NCBI RefSeq assembly: GCF_000612805.1
Contig: NZ_HG964403.1
Coordinates: 248,001 to 312,000 of the forward strand
From: Bacillus ndiopicus
GTDB taxonomy: Bacteria > Bacillota > Bacilli > Bacillales_A > Planococcaceae
Direction: 5' to 3'
Length of the DNA: 64,000 bases
The notes beneath the pieces are model-generated. The model was not told the DNA's origin, did not search any database, and was given only the letters and a program-made list of their open reading frames with translations. The translations under genes and the position numbers were made by a program. This document shows positions 36,915 through 44,685 of the stretch, piece after piece. Position 1 is the stretch's first letter. Each line of letters opens with the position of its first letter.

Positions 36915-37109
36915 ATGGATTATCAAGTACAACTAAACAATGGACAAGCTATCAATTTAACAAATGCGGAATTTGATGTTGCGGCTTTTACTGCAATGCT
37001 AAATGACCAAAAAATCAATTTCGTTAACATCGGCGGGGCAATCATTAATAAACACATTATCATTAGTGTTTTGCCTGTAGCAGTTATTGAAACGCAGTCA
37101 AACGACTAG
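36915..37109 (+). CDS. Small phage protein before the holin
   Basis: 64 residues with AAAGGAG upstream. MDYQVQLNNGQAINLTNAEFDVAAFTAMLNDQKINFVNIGGAIINKHIIISVLPV has an alternating strand pattern and no signal or membrane helix. I do not recognise a family; similar small proteins lie between tail-tip and lysis genes in Bacillus phages. A terminator follows. Confidence 0.6.
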   Translation: MDYQVQLNNGQAINLTNAEFDVAAFTAMLNDQKINFVNIGGAIINKHIIISVLPVAVIETQSND

Positions 37110-37118
37110 CGTTATTTT

Positions 37119-37156
37119 TATGCCTTCCACGATGATATTGTGGAAGGCTTTTTTAA
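37119..37156 (+). terminator. Terminator between tail and lysis genes
   Basis: GCCTTCCAC and GTGGAAGGC form a perfect nine-pair stem around GATGATATT, followed by TTTTTT. It would lower lysis-gene expression relative to tail genes unless bypassed. Confidence 0.85.
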
Positions 37157-37186
37157 TCTCAAAAATTAATATGAAGGGTGATGTAT

Positions 37187-37579
37187 ATGGAAATGATTGA
37201 GTTTTTACAAGGTTTTTTGAAATCAGACAGCACAAAATTAATCTACATTTTATCATGTATTTTGTTTGCTAATATACTTGATACTGTAGTTGGCTGGCTA
37301 AATGCGAAATTTAATAAAAAGGTGAAATTTAGCAGCTCTAAGGCTATCTTTGGTGTAGCGCGTAAAATAACTTTATTTATTGTACTAGTATATGCTATTC
37401 CTGTCGCACTTTTGATGCCAGAGCCTCTTGGTATTGGTGCGTTATATGTGCTATACATCGTTTATTTATTAAGCGAAATTAATTCGATTCTAAATCATTT
37501 TAAGCTTTCTGAGGATGATAAAAGTATGGATCCTTTTATCAATTTTTTCAAAGGCTTAATGCGCCGTGAAGGGAAGTGA
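37187..37579 (+). CDS. Phage holin
   Basis: 130 residues from ATG 37187 (AAGGG nine bases upstream). Three hydrophobic segments: LIYILSCILFANILDTVVGWL, a second around ITLFIVLVYAIPVALLM and a third around GALYVLYIVYLLSEI. The pattern with the DTVVGWLNAKFNKKVKFSSSK loop fits the Cp-1/phi LC3-type secretion-and-lysis holin family. It should perforate the membrane to release the endolysin. It ends four bases before the endolysin start. Confidence 0.82.
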   Translation: MEMIEFLQGFLKSDSTKLIYILSCILFANILDTVVGWLNAKFNKKVKFSSSKAIFGVARKITLFIVLVYAIPVALLMPEPLGIGALYVLYIVYLLSEINSILNHFKLSEDDKSMDPFINFFKGLMRREGK

Positions 37580-37583
37580 AACG

Positions 37584-38243
37584 ATGAGCATCACAGCAAC
37601 TTGCAGAGATTTAGCTGAGTTACTGCCCATTGCACAAACTGCTTGCCGCTTGCTGTTCCAAGAGTGCTACAAAGCTGGTATTACAAACATTTTCATTACT
37701 GAGACATATCGTTCACAGGAGCGGCAAAATTATCTTTATGCGCAAGGACGCACTAGGCCAGGGCAAATTGTCACTTGGACACTTAATAGTAATCACAAAT
37801 CACGTCTAGCATGGGATATCGCTGTTGGTTCTCCGCAATCATTATACGATGTTAATACGTTAAATAAAGTTGGCACACTTGCTCGTAAATTAGGGATCAC
37901 ATGGGGAGGCGATTGGACAGGCAGTATCGATCGACCACATTTCGAAGTTAAGTCGACATGGCAAATGCCAAAAGGCTATAAGCTTGAAGGTCAAGTGGTT
38001 GTGCCAAGCAACAGCAAGTTTAAAGTGCAGCTAATCGTAAAAGATAAAGAGGAGGAGATAGCAATGCCACGAATGTGGAATCCAGGAAGCCCGGCAATGC
38101 AAACAACAGCAGAGGCTTTTTTAGCACAAGCAGCCAAGGAAGGTATTATCAATGAATCACACGTTAAAGATTTGCAAAGCAAACAAATGACTACAGATCG
38201 ATTGCTAGGCCTATATATTACAATTAATCAACGCCGTAGTTAG
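37584..38243 (+). CDS. Endolysin, M15 L-Ala-D-Glu/D-Ala-D-Ala peptidase type
   Basis: 219 residues from ATG 37584 (GGGAAGTGA upstream). The N-terminal LAS/M15 peptidase domain (about 1-135) shows TETYRSQERQNYLYAQGR, the zinc segment SNHKSRLAWDI and the terminal DRPHFE with the last histidine. A linker leads to a C-terminal module (about 160-219; MWNPGSPAMQTTAEAFL) that resembles a small helical repeat rather than SH3 or LysM. It would cut peptidoglycan cross-peptides after holin action and release tail particles. Last gene of the block. Confidence 0.83.
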   Translation: MSITATCRDLAELLPIAQTACRLLFQECYKAGITNIFITETYRSQERQNYLYAQGRTRPGQIVTWTLNSNHKSRLAWDIAVGSPQSLYDVNTLNKVGTLARKLGITWGGDWTGSIDRPHFEVKSTWQMPKGYKLEGQVVVPSNSKFKVQLIVKDKEEEIAMPRMWNPGSPAMQTTAEAFLAQAAKEGIINESHVKDLQSKQMTTDRLLGLYITINQRRS

Positions 38244-38484
38244 ATTAAATAATAGAAAGCCCGTTTCTTCAATTACTAATTTGGAGAGGTCGGGCTCACT
38301 AAAATCCACTTTAAAACTTCTTCACTTTGTCAATGTCAACCTCAATGAAATAATAGCTTTTCTTCATTTATCAGAAAAAAGACACAAAAAGTTCACAATT
38401 ACAGAAATGCTTTAATTTAGCGGTTTAAAGCGTAAAATTATTAGAATATTTACGTATTTTAGTGTTAGAGCATTTTGAATGTTA
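38244..38484. other. Right junction of the phage block
   Basis: About 240 bases with no gene. A weak hairpin (AAGCCCG/TCGGGCT, 38260-38298) follows the endolysin but has no T run. No attachment-site repeat matching the left junction was found. Confidence 0.45.
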
Positions 38485-38513
38485 TTGACTATGTAAAAAC
38501 CCCCATGTAATAT
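38485..38513 (+). promoter_or_regulatory. Sigma-A promoter of the ABC importer
   Basis: TTGACT (38485-38490), a 17-base spacer and TAATAT (38508-38513). It would start transcription about 55 bases before the substrate-binding protein. No T-box or riboswitch fits in that short leader. Confidence 0.75.
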
Positions 38514-38575
38514 TACGATAATTATCGCTTTGTCCAAATAAAGTGTGACAAGAATTATAGGGGGATTTATTGAAT

Positions 38576-39574
38576 ATGAAAAACAAACTAGCCTTTTTAC
38601 TAGTAGCAGTGCTATTACTGTTAGCAGCATGCGGCACTGGCTCAGATAAAGAATCATCTACTAAAACTGAGACAGATAACAAAGGAACTGAAGAAGCAAA
38701 AACTTATAAAATCGGGGTAACACAAATTGTTGAGCACCCTTCATTAGATGCGGCATATAAAGGTTTCCAAGCAGCATTTGAGGAAGCGGGCATTAAGGCT
38801 GAATTTATTTATAATACGGCAAATGGTGACAACAATGCGAATATGTCAATCGCACAAAAACTAGTAGGCGATCAAGTAGACTTAATTTTTGCGAACTCTA
38901 CACCATCGGCTCAAGCAGCAAAGAGTGCGACAAATGATATTCCAATCGTATTTACCTCTGTAACTGATGCGGTTGATGCACAATTAATCGACTCAATGGA
39001 AGCGCCTGGTGGCAATGTAACAGGTACGATTGACTTGCACCCAGATACAATCGCTAATACAGTAGCGTTTATCAAAAATGAATTAGGTGCGAAAAAAGTT
39101 GGCACAATTTACAACTCTGGTGAGCAAAACTCAGTAGCGCAAATTGCACAGGTGAAGCAAGCTTTAACAGAAGCAGGCTTAGAGTTAGTGGAAGCATCTG
39201 TAGCAACATCTGCTGAGGTAAAACAAGCAACTGAGTCATTAGTAGGGAAAGTAGATGCACTTTATATCGTGACAGATAATACTGTTGTTTCAGCTTTAGA
39301 ATCGGTAATTGATGTGGCGAAAACAAACAGCCTTCCAACAATGGTAGGAGAGCTTGATTCAGTAGCACGCGGCGGTTTAGGTGCATATGGCTTTGAATAC
39401 TATGATATTGGTTATGAAGCAGGGCAAATGGCACTCAAAATTTTAGAAGAAGGCAAATCGCCAAGCGAAGTACCAGCTGCATATCCAGCAAACTTAAAAT
39501 TAGTAATTAATAAAGGAACAGCAGATTCATTAGGCATTGAAATTAAAGACGCATGGAATGCTGAAGTAAAATAA
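38576..39574 (+). CDS. ABC transporter substrate-binding lipoprotein (TrpX-like)
   Basis: 332 residues; ATG 38576 or TTG 38570 both fit the AGGGGGA site. A lipoprotein signal ends in LLAAC (Cys at about 20). The rest is the PF04392-type periplasmic-binding fold: YKIGVTQIVEHPSLDAAYKGF, PIVFTSVTDAVDA, GGNVTGTIDLHP and YNSGEQNSV. Relatives with the same three-gene layout are called TrpXYZ in streptococci and are linked to aromatic amino acid or tryptophan uptake. The substrate here is not shown by sequence. Confidence 0.8.
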   Translation: MKNKLAFLLVAVLLLLAACGTGSDKESSTKTETDNKGTEEAKTYKIGVTQIVEHPSLDAAYKGFQAAFEEAGIKAEFIYNTANGDNNANMSIAQKLVGDQVDLIFANSTPSAQAAKSATNDIPIVFTSVTDAVDAQLIDSMEAPGGNVTGTIDLHPDTIANTVAFIKNELGAKKVGTIYNSGEQNSVAQIAQVKQALTEAGLELVEASVATSAEVKQATESLVGKVDALYIVTDNTVVSALESVIDVAKTNSLPTMVGELDSVARGGLGAYGFEYYDIGYEAGQMALKILEEGKSPSEVPAAYPANLKLVINKGTADSLGIEIKDAWNAEVK

Positions 39575-39595
39575 TTTTTTAGGGGATGATTCAAC

Positions 39596-40615
39596 ATGTT
39601 TACAGCATTATTTGGCTCAGTGGAGCAAGGAATCATCTATGCAATTATGGCACTCGGAGTGTATTTAACATTCCGAGTGTTAGACTTTCCAGATTTAACG
39701 GTTGACGGAAGCTTTGTAACAGGGGCAGCTACAGCGGCGATGATGATTGTGCTTGGTTATCATCCAATTATCGCTACATTGGTCGCAATTGTTGCTGGAT
39801 TTTTTGCAGGATGTATGACGGGTCTATTGCACACAAAAGGAAAAATAAATCCATTGCTTTCTGGGATTTTAATGATGATTGCATTATGGTCAATTAATTT
39901 AAGAATTATGGGCTTAACTGCTGACAATACAATCGGTCGCTCAAATATCCCTTTATTAAATGAGGGGACAATCTTTACGCAATTCTACAGTTTTTGGAGC
40001 AAAGTAGGCATTGATGATGCATTGAATGGTATGCTAAAAAACATGGGTATTACACCCGTGCCATCAACTTGGGGAACGTTACTTGTTGTTGTTATTATTA
40101 CTGTAATCATTAAAATTATTGTGGATTGGTTCTTGAAAACAGAGGTTGGGCTTGCGATTCGTGCGACTGGTGATAATAAACGGATGATTCGTAGCTTCTC
40201 AGCTAATACAGACCGATTAATTATTTTAGGACTTGGTATCTCAAATGCACTTGTCGCATTTTCCGGTGCGTTAATCGCACAATATGCAAAATATGCTGAT
40301 ATTGGACTTGGTATTGGAATGATTGTTATTGGTTTAGCCTCCGTTATTATTGGAGAGGCAATTTTTGGTACAAAAACAATTTTCAGCACAACATTAGCTG
40401 TAGTTGTTGGGGCGATTGTTTACCGCATTATTTATGCGATTGCACTACGCATTGATTGGTTAGATACAGGGGACATGAAGTTAATAACAGCAGTTATTGT
40501 TATTTTGGCACTTGTTATTCCGCAAGTATTAAATAAACGTAAGCAGCAAAAAAGTAAGGCAAAGCGCTTAGCAGAAAAACAATTGACGAAGCAAGGAGGT
40601 CAGCCACTTGCTTAA
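39596..40615 (+). CDS. ABC transporter permease (TrpY-like)
   Basis: 339 residues with eight or nine membrane helices, BPD_transp_2 type: YLTFRVLDFPDLTVDGSFVTGAA near the start and GLAIRATGDNKRMIRSFSANTDRLIILGLGISNALVAFSGA as the cytoplasmic coupling loop. The polybasic C-terminus (RKQQKSKAKRLAEKQ) is cytoplasmic. It lies between binding protein and ATPase; it overlaps the ATPase by eight bases. Confidence 0.85.
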   Translation: MFTALFGSVEQGIIYAIMALGVYLTFRVLDFPDLTVDGSFVTGAATAAMMIVLGYHPIIATLVAIVAGFFAGCMTGLLHTKGKINPLLSGILMMIALWSINLRIMGLTADNTIGRSNIPLLNEGTIFTQFYSFWSKVGIDDALNGMLKNMGITPVPSTWGTLLVVVIITVIIKIIVDWFLKTEVGLAIRATGDNKRMIRSFSANTDRLIILGLGISNALVAFSGALIAQYAKYADIGLGIGMIVIGLASVIIGEAIFGTKTIFSTTLAVVVGAIVYRIIYAIALRIDWLDTGDMKLITAVIVILALVIPQVLNKRKQQKSKAKRLAEKQLTKQGGQPLA

Positions 40616-41402
40616 ATTAGAACATATTAACAAGATTTTTAACGAAGGCACACCTGACGAAAAGGTTGCGTTAAACGAGATTAATTTACATTTAGCGCCA
40701 GGGGATTTTGTAACAATTATCGGCAGTAATGGTGCAGGGAAATCAACGATGATGAATATGATTTCAGGTGCATTAACGCCTGATTATGGAACTGTTTCAA
40801 TCGATACTACAGATGTAACGCGCATGCCAGAATATAAGCGTTCACAATATCTTGGGCGAGTATTCCAAGACCCAATGGCAGGGACAGCCCCTTCTATGAC
40901 GATTGAGGAAAACATAGCTATTGCTTATTCACGTAATGCAAAACGCACTTTGCGTAGAGGCGTGGACCGTGAACGTCGCGATTTTTTCCGTACATCGCTT
41001 GAGAGACTACATTTAAACTTAGAAAATCGCTTAAATGCAAAGGTAGGTTTATTGTCAGGTGGAGAGCGTCAAGCATTGTCATTATTAATGGCAACATTCA
41101 CAAAACCAGCCATTTTGCTATTGGACGAGCATACAGCGGCATTAGATCCCTCACGCGCAGAGCTTATTACGCGTTTAACGAAGGAGCTAGTAGAGGCTGA
41201 TAATTTAACGACATTAATGGTTACACATAATATGCAGCAGGCTTTAGATTTAGGCAATCGCTTAATTATGATGGATAAGGGACAAATCATTTTACAAATA
41301 GATGAGGCAACGAAGCCTGGTTTAACGATTCCAGACTTAATGGCAGAATTCGAGCGCATTCGCGGCGAGAAGATGAATTCGGATCGAGCGTTGTTGGGGT
41401 AA
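40608..41402 (+). CDS. ABC transporter ATP-binding protein (TrpZ-like)
   Basis: 264 residues from TTG 40608, with AAGGAGGT eight bases upstream. Walker A is GSNGAGKST, the signature LSGGERQ, Walker B LLLDEHTA (E usual) with the H-loop in TLMVTHNMQ. It energises the importer of the two preceding genes. The signature helix and long post-Walker-A insert (NAKRTLRRGVDRERRDFFR) fit the same three-gene family. Confidence 0.9.
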   Translation: MLKLEHINKIFNEGTPDEKVALNEINLHLAPGDFVTIIGSNGAGKSTMMNMISGALTPDYGTVSIDTTDVTRMPEYKRSQYLGRVFQDPMAGTAPSMTIEENIAIAYSRNAKRTLRRGVDRERRDFFRTSLERLHLNLENRLNAKVGLLSGGERQALSLLMATFTKPAILLLDEHTAALDPSRAELITRLTKELVEADNLTTLMVTHNMQQALDLGNRLIMMDKGQIILQIDEATKPGLTIPDLMAEFERIRGEKMNSDRALLG

Positions 41403-41449
41403 TGTTCAAAAGCGCAATCTCTTAATGAGGTTGCGCTATTTGAACTATT
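41403..41449. terminator. Convergent terminator
   Basis: GTTCAAA..GCGCAA pairs with TTGCGC..TTTGAAC around CTCTTAATGAG, followed by TATTTTTT. It serves the importer operon and the kinase gene on the other strand. Confidence 0.75.
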
Positions 41450-41973
41450 TTTTGAATGACTAAGTTATTTTCATTATTATCTTCTATTATAAATATATAA
41501 TCAGCTTCATCACAGGATATATTTGCTGAGGATTCATTTTGTTGTATAAGAATTTGCTCGAAGTTTGAGTGGGGGCCTCTAAATATATTTGTATTTCGTT
41601 TACTTTCCTTTATTCTTTTAAAAAGTATTTCATCAGAAATATCAAAATGTACTATAATGCGAATAAATTTCTCTTTAGTGAAAAATTCTTCAAACAACTG
41701 CAAGCGACTGCTTTTGCTACGATTTGCATTACACACAATAATATGTAGATTTGTTTGCTCAATGGCATAATCAATAATGTATTTTGAAAGACCGTTTTTT
41801 AATGTGTTAGCACCTGATTTAGGTAGTAATTTTTTATAATAAGCATTAATAAACTCAGCATGATTATCTTGATCCATTATAAAAGAGTGATGCAATTCTT
41901 TTTCTAATTCTTTAGCAAAGGTGCTTTTTCCACTGTGTGTTTTTCCAACTGTCATAATCAATAGCCGTTTCAT
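41422..41973 (-). CDS. Small P-loop kinase-like protein
   Basis: 183 residues. Walker A GKTHSGKST at residues 10-18; DQDNHAEF and HIIVCNANRSKSSR follow, then FDISDEILFKRIKESKRNT, the lid-like segment of zeta-toxin/gluconate-kinase-like small kinases. Substrate unknown. It is full length, cytoplasmic and alone on its strand. It is more AT-rich than the neighbours, so it may be a later arrival. Confidence 0.6.
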   Translation of the reverse strand: MKRLLIMTVGKTHSGKSTFAKELEKELHHSFIMDQDNHAEFINAYYKKLLPKSGANTLKNGLSKYIIDYAIEQTNLHIIVCNANRSKSSRLQLFEEFFTKEKFIRIIVHFDISDEILFKRIKESKRNTNIFRGPHSNFEQILIQQNESSANISCDEADYIFIIEDNNENNLVIQKIVQIAQPH

Positions 41974-42067
41974 TTTTCATCCCCCAATCATGTACTTATC
42001 TAATTATAAATGAAAGGAAATTTCCTGGGGAATATTATATAATATTGTCTAAAAAGGAGGGATGTAA

Positions 42068-43025
42068 GTGATTGTTATGCATAGAAAAATTCCAGACCAG
42101 TTACTCTATTTAGAAACATTGTTGCCGAGAAATAGCAGTGATGCAAATTTATTTGAGCAGTATCAAAGGATTAAGGCAGGTTATACAGGGGAATGTAGAG
42201 TAGATCGCGAATGGAATGATATTTTTTTAGAGCAAGAGCATTATCTTTTTCATGATTATCAAATTACCAATCAAGCGAAATTCACACATCAAATTGACAC
42301 GGTTTTTATTTGCCAATCCTTTGTGCTGCTTATTGAAGTGAAGCATATTATTGGACGGTTAGATTTTGAAACACATACACATCAATTTATCCGCACGAAA
42401 AGCGATGGCACTCAAAATGTTTATCGTAACCCAATCGACCAAATTGGAACGGCATCGCCTTTTTATTGAAGCGCTTCTTCAGAAATGGGGAATAGAGCTT
42501 CCCGTTATACCAGCTGTCATTGTGACAAGCCCCTCAACACATATCGGTATGACCCCACCGCATTATTTCATTTTCCAAGTGACAGGTCTACGCACAAAGC
42601 TTCAGCAGCTTATCGAAAAATATTCTCCTAGTATTACAAGCGAGCAATTAAATATTTTAAAAGATTTATTGCTTTCAAGCTATGAGAGAAAGCAATTTTC
42701 CATTCCTGCTATTCCAGACAATACAATAGTAGGCGCACTGTGTCCACATTGTCAGCCAGCTGTTCGCATACAGCATTGGCGCGGTAAAAGCTTTCAATGC
42801 CATCGCTGTACAAAGCACTTTGATGATGCAATTTTAAAAGGCTTGCGTGATTATAAAATATTATTCGGTGAGACGATAACAAATCGCGCATTTCGGCAGT
42901 TTTTTGGGATTGCTGATGTGAAGGTGGCAGGGAATTTGTTAGCACAGCTTAATTTAGAGGGGATTGGGGAGAGAAAAACACGCAAATATATAATCCCAGA
43001 TGAGGTAACATGGAATAAACTCTGA
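42068..43025 (+). pseudogene. NERD-domain protein interrupted by a frameshift
   Basis: GTG 42068 has AAGGAGG seven bases upstream. The first frame codes the NERD nuclease-related domain (EYQ..AGYTGE, DIFLEQEHYLFHDYQI, IDTVFICQSFVLLIEVKHIIGRLDF) and then breaks off at 42469. In the +1 frame the expected continuation appears at once: LERHRLFIEALLQKWGI, then a zinc ribbon (CPHC..CHRC) and a C-terminal HRDC-like or helix-turn-helix tail ending at 43025. Removing one A from the AAA at 42441-42443 restores NPIDQLERHRL. It is a recent mutation, a sequencing error or a slippage site. Function of NERD proteins is unknown. Confidence 0.8.
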
Positions 43026-43110
43026 AAAACGTGGAATAAAACCAAAAAACATGGAATAAACTCCGGAAAACATGGAATAAACTTCATAAAACATGGAATA
43101 AAATCCAGAA
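43008..43110. repeat. Five-copy 20-21-bp tandem array (ACATGGAATAAA family)
   Basis: ACATGGAATAAA (copy 2 ACGTGG) begins at 43008, 43029, 43049, 43070 and 43091; the units are 21, 20, 21 and 21 bases. The first copy is the 3' end of the NERD gene (coding TWNKL and stop), so the array grew out of a coding terminus. It is non-coding beyond the stop. Confidence 0.85.
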
Positions 43111-43123
43111 CCCTGAATCCAAC

Positions 43124-43147
43124 AAAAAATCCCCCAAAATAGGGGGA
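43124..43147 (-). terminator. Terminator of ilvA
   Basis: On the minus strand CCCCC and GGGGG around TATTTT, followed by ATTTTTT. It lies six bases after the ilvA stop. Confidence 0.85.
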
Positions 43148-43152
43148 CTTAG

Positions 43153-44418
43153 TTAAACTAATAATGCGAACAATGTACTATCTTTATTAACTTCTTTATA
43201 ATCAAAGCCATTTTCCTGCATGCGTTCTAGTAAGCCTTGATAATCGTTACGGTGTGCAACCTCGATACCTACGAGTGCGGGCCCGCTTTCTTTATTGTTT
43301 TTCTTTGTGTACTCGAATGTTGTGATATCGTCGTTTGGGCCGAGCACAGATGTTAGGAATTGGCGTAGTGCACCGGAACGCTGTGGGAAGCTGACGATGA
43401 AATAGTAGAGCAAGCCTTCGTAAATTAATGAACGCTCTTTAATTTCTTGCATACGACCGATGTCATTGTTGCCGCCACTAATAATGATTACAACAGATTT
43501 CCCTTTAATTTCTTCTGCGTAAAAGTCTAATGCTGCAACGGAAAGGGCACCAGCAGGCTCAGCAACGATTGCGTGTTTATTATATAAGTCTAAAATCGTT
43601 GTACATACTTTGCCTTCTGGAATTAGTATGATATCGTCCAAATACTTGCGGCAAGTATTATAGGTGTTTGAACCAACACATTGTACAGCTGCACCATCTA
43701 CGAATTTATCGATTGAACCAAGAGCAGTAGGTTTATCATTGGCAAATGCCGCTCTCATGCTACCTGCACCAGCAGGCTCGACGCCGATGATTTTGCTAGT
43801 AGGAGAGAGGTTTTTTACGTATGTTGAAACGCCCGCCATTAAGCCACCACCACCAATACTACCGAAAATATAATCAATTGGCTCTTCGATATCATTCATA
43901 ATCTCGACAGCAACTGTACCTTGTCCAGCAATAACATCAAAATCATCAAAAGGATGGATGAATATTTTCTGGTTTTCCTCACAATATGCTAAAGCACTTT
44001 TTGCTGAGTCATCAAATGTGTCGCCCGATAAAACTATTTCTACATAACTCCGACCGAACATGCGGACTTGATCAATTTTTTGCTTTGGTGTTGTTTTCGG
44101 CATGAAAATTGTTGCTTGAATTTGCAAATGGGCGCATGCATAGGCAACACCTTGTGCATGGTTACCAGCACTCGCACAAACAACGCCAACTTCACGTGCT
44201 TGTTCTTCAATTTGTTTTATTTTATAGTATGCACCTCGCAATTTAAATGAGCGTACATGCTGTAAATCTTCGCGTTTTAAATATATGTTTGCCCCGTATT
44301 TTTCAGATAAGTAGTCATTTTTTTGAAGTGGTGTATGTGCAACAACATCCTTTAAAAAATGATGAGCAATTAAAATATTTTCTACAGCAACGCTTTTTGA
44401 TTGTGCAACTTCTTCCAT
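43153..44418 (-). CDS. ilvA: Threonine ammonia-lyase (threonine deaminase)
   Basis: 421 residues from ATG 44418 (GGGGG nine bases upstream). PLP fold type II: REDLQHVRSFKLRGAY with the cofactor lysine, SAGNHAQGVAYA and SIGGGGLMAG. A C-terminal regulatory ACT-like region (FIVSFPQRSGALRQFLTSVL, about 335-421) marks the short biosynthetic form. It converts threonine to 2-oxobutyrate and ammonia, the first step to isoleucine, with isoleucine feedback likely. It is not next to other ilv genes here, and no T-box is visible upstream. Confidence 0.92.
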   Translation of the reverse strand: MEEVAQSKSVAVENILIAHHFLKDVVAHTPLQKNDYLSEKYGANIYLKREDLQHVRSFKLRGAYYKIKQIEEQAREVGVVCASAGNHAQGVAYACAHLQIQATIFMPKTTPKQKIDQVRMFGRSYVEIVLSGDTFDDSAKSALAYCEENQKIFIHPFDDFDVIAGQGTVAVEIMNDIEEPIDYIFGSIGGGGLMAGVSTYVKNLSPTSKIIGVEPAGAGSMRAAFANDKPTALGSIDKFVDGAAVQCVGSNTYNTCRKYLDDIILIPEGKVCTTILDLYNKHAIVAEPAGALSVAALDFYAEEIKGKSVVIIISGGNNDIGRMQEIKERSLIYEGLLYYFIVSFPQRSGALRQFLTSVLGPNDDITTFEYTKKNNKESGPALVGIEVAHRNDYQGLLERMQENGFDYKEVNKDSTLFALLV

Positions 44419-44437
44419 ATATAGCAACCCCCATAAT

Positions 44438-44545
44438 CAATTACGCCTCGGTGTAATTGGTTCAGATTTCTTTAAAACTTATGCTATCCACCTAAGGCTT
44501 TATCCCGATTCTTTGCTTTATTGCTCAATCAAGATAAAATATTTA
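44438..44545 (-). repeat. Truncated copy of the dispersed repeat element
   Basis: On the minus strand an ATCTTGATTGAGCA-type start, then CTTAGGTGGATAGCATAAG, AAATCTGAAC and the palindrome CAATTACACCGAGGCGTAATTG (44459-44438), in the same order as at 14788-15014 but shorter and diverged. It occupies the upstream region of ilvA and ends 11 bases before its ribosome site. Confidence 0.65.
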
Positions 44546-44643
44546 TTAATTCTAACACAAATTAATGACGAAATGTTGAAAATATTTAGTTAATTTGAAT
44601 GTTTACAAAATGTTCATAATGAAAGCGCATACGTTTGGAAAAA

Positions 44644-44674
44644 TAAAAAAAACCACATGAAATACTCATGTGGT
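44644..44674 (-). terminator. Terminator of the YjiH-family gene
   Basis: ACCACATGA and TCATGTGGT around GTATT (minus strand), followed by TTTTTTTTATTTTT. Confidence 0.85.
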
Positions 44675-44685
44675 CATAGTCGAGC

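Larger units (their letters stand above)
22797..38243 (+). mobile_element. Headless siphovirus tail and lysis cluster (candidate F-type tailocin)
   Basis: About 15.4 kb of phage-derived genes in this order: ImmA-like protease and CI-like repressor (minus strand); then, on the plus strand, a small Cro-like protein, a late-regulator-like protein, tail tube, frameshifted chaperones, tape measure, Dit, two fibres, two small proteins, Tal, a small protein, holin and endolysin. No integrase, excisionase, replication, terminase, portal, capsid, neck or tail-terminator gene is present. All tail and lysis frames are intact. The composition resembles Listeria monocin as I recall it: a regulated, lysis-released non-contractile tail bacteriocin. 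A prophage that lost its head module is the alternative. Confidence 0.7.

Noticed and set aside
22482-38480. attL/attR pair around the phage block
   Set aside because: I compared the two junctions by eye and found no convincing shared direct repeat; with no integrase, none is required.
38300-38575. T-box or riboswitch before the ABC importer
   Set aside because: The promoter is only about 60 bases from the start codon and no T-box motif is present.
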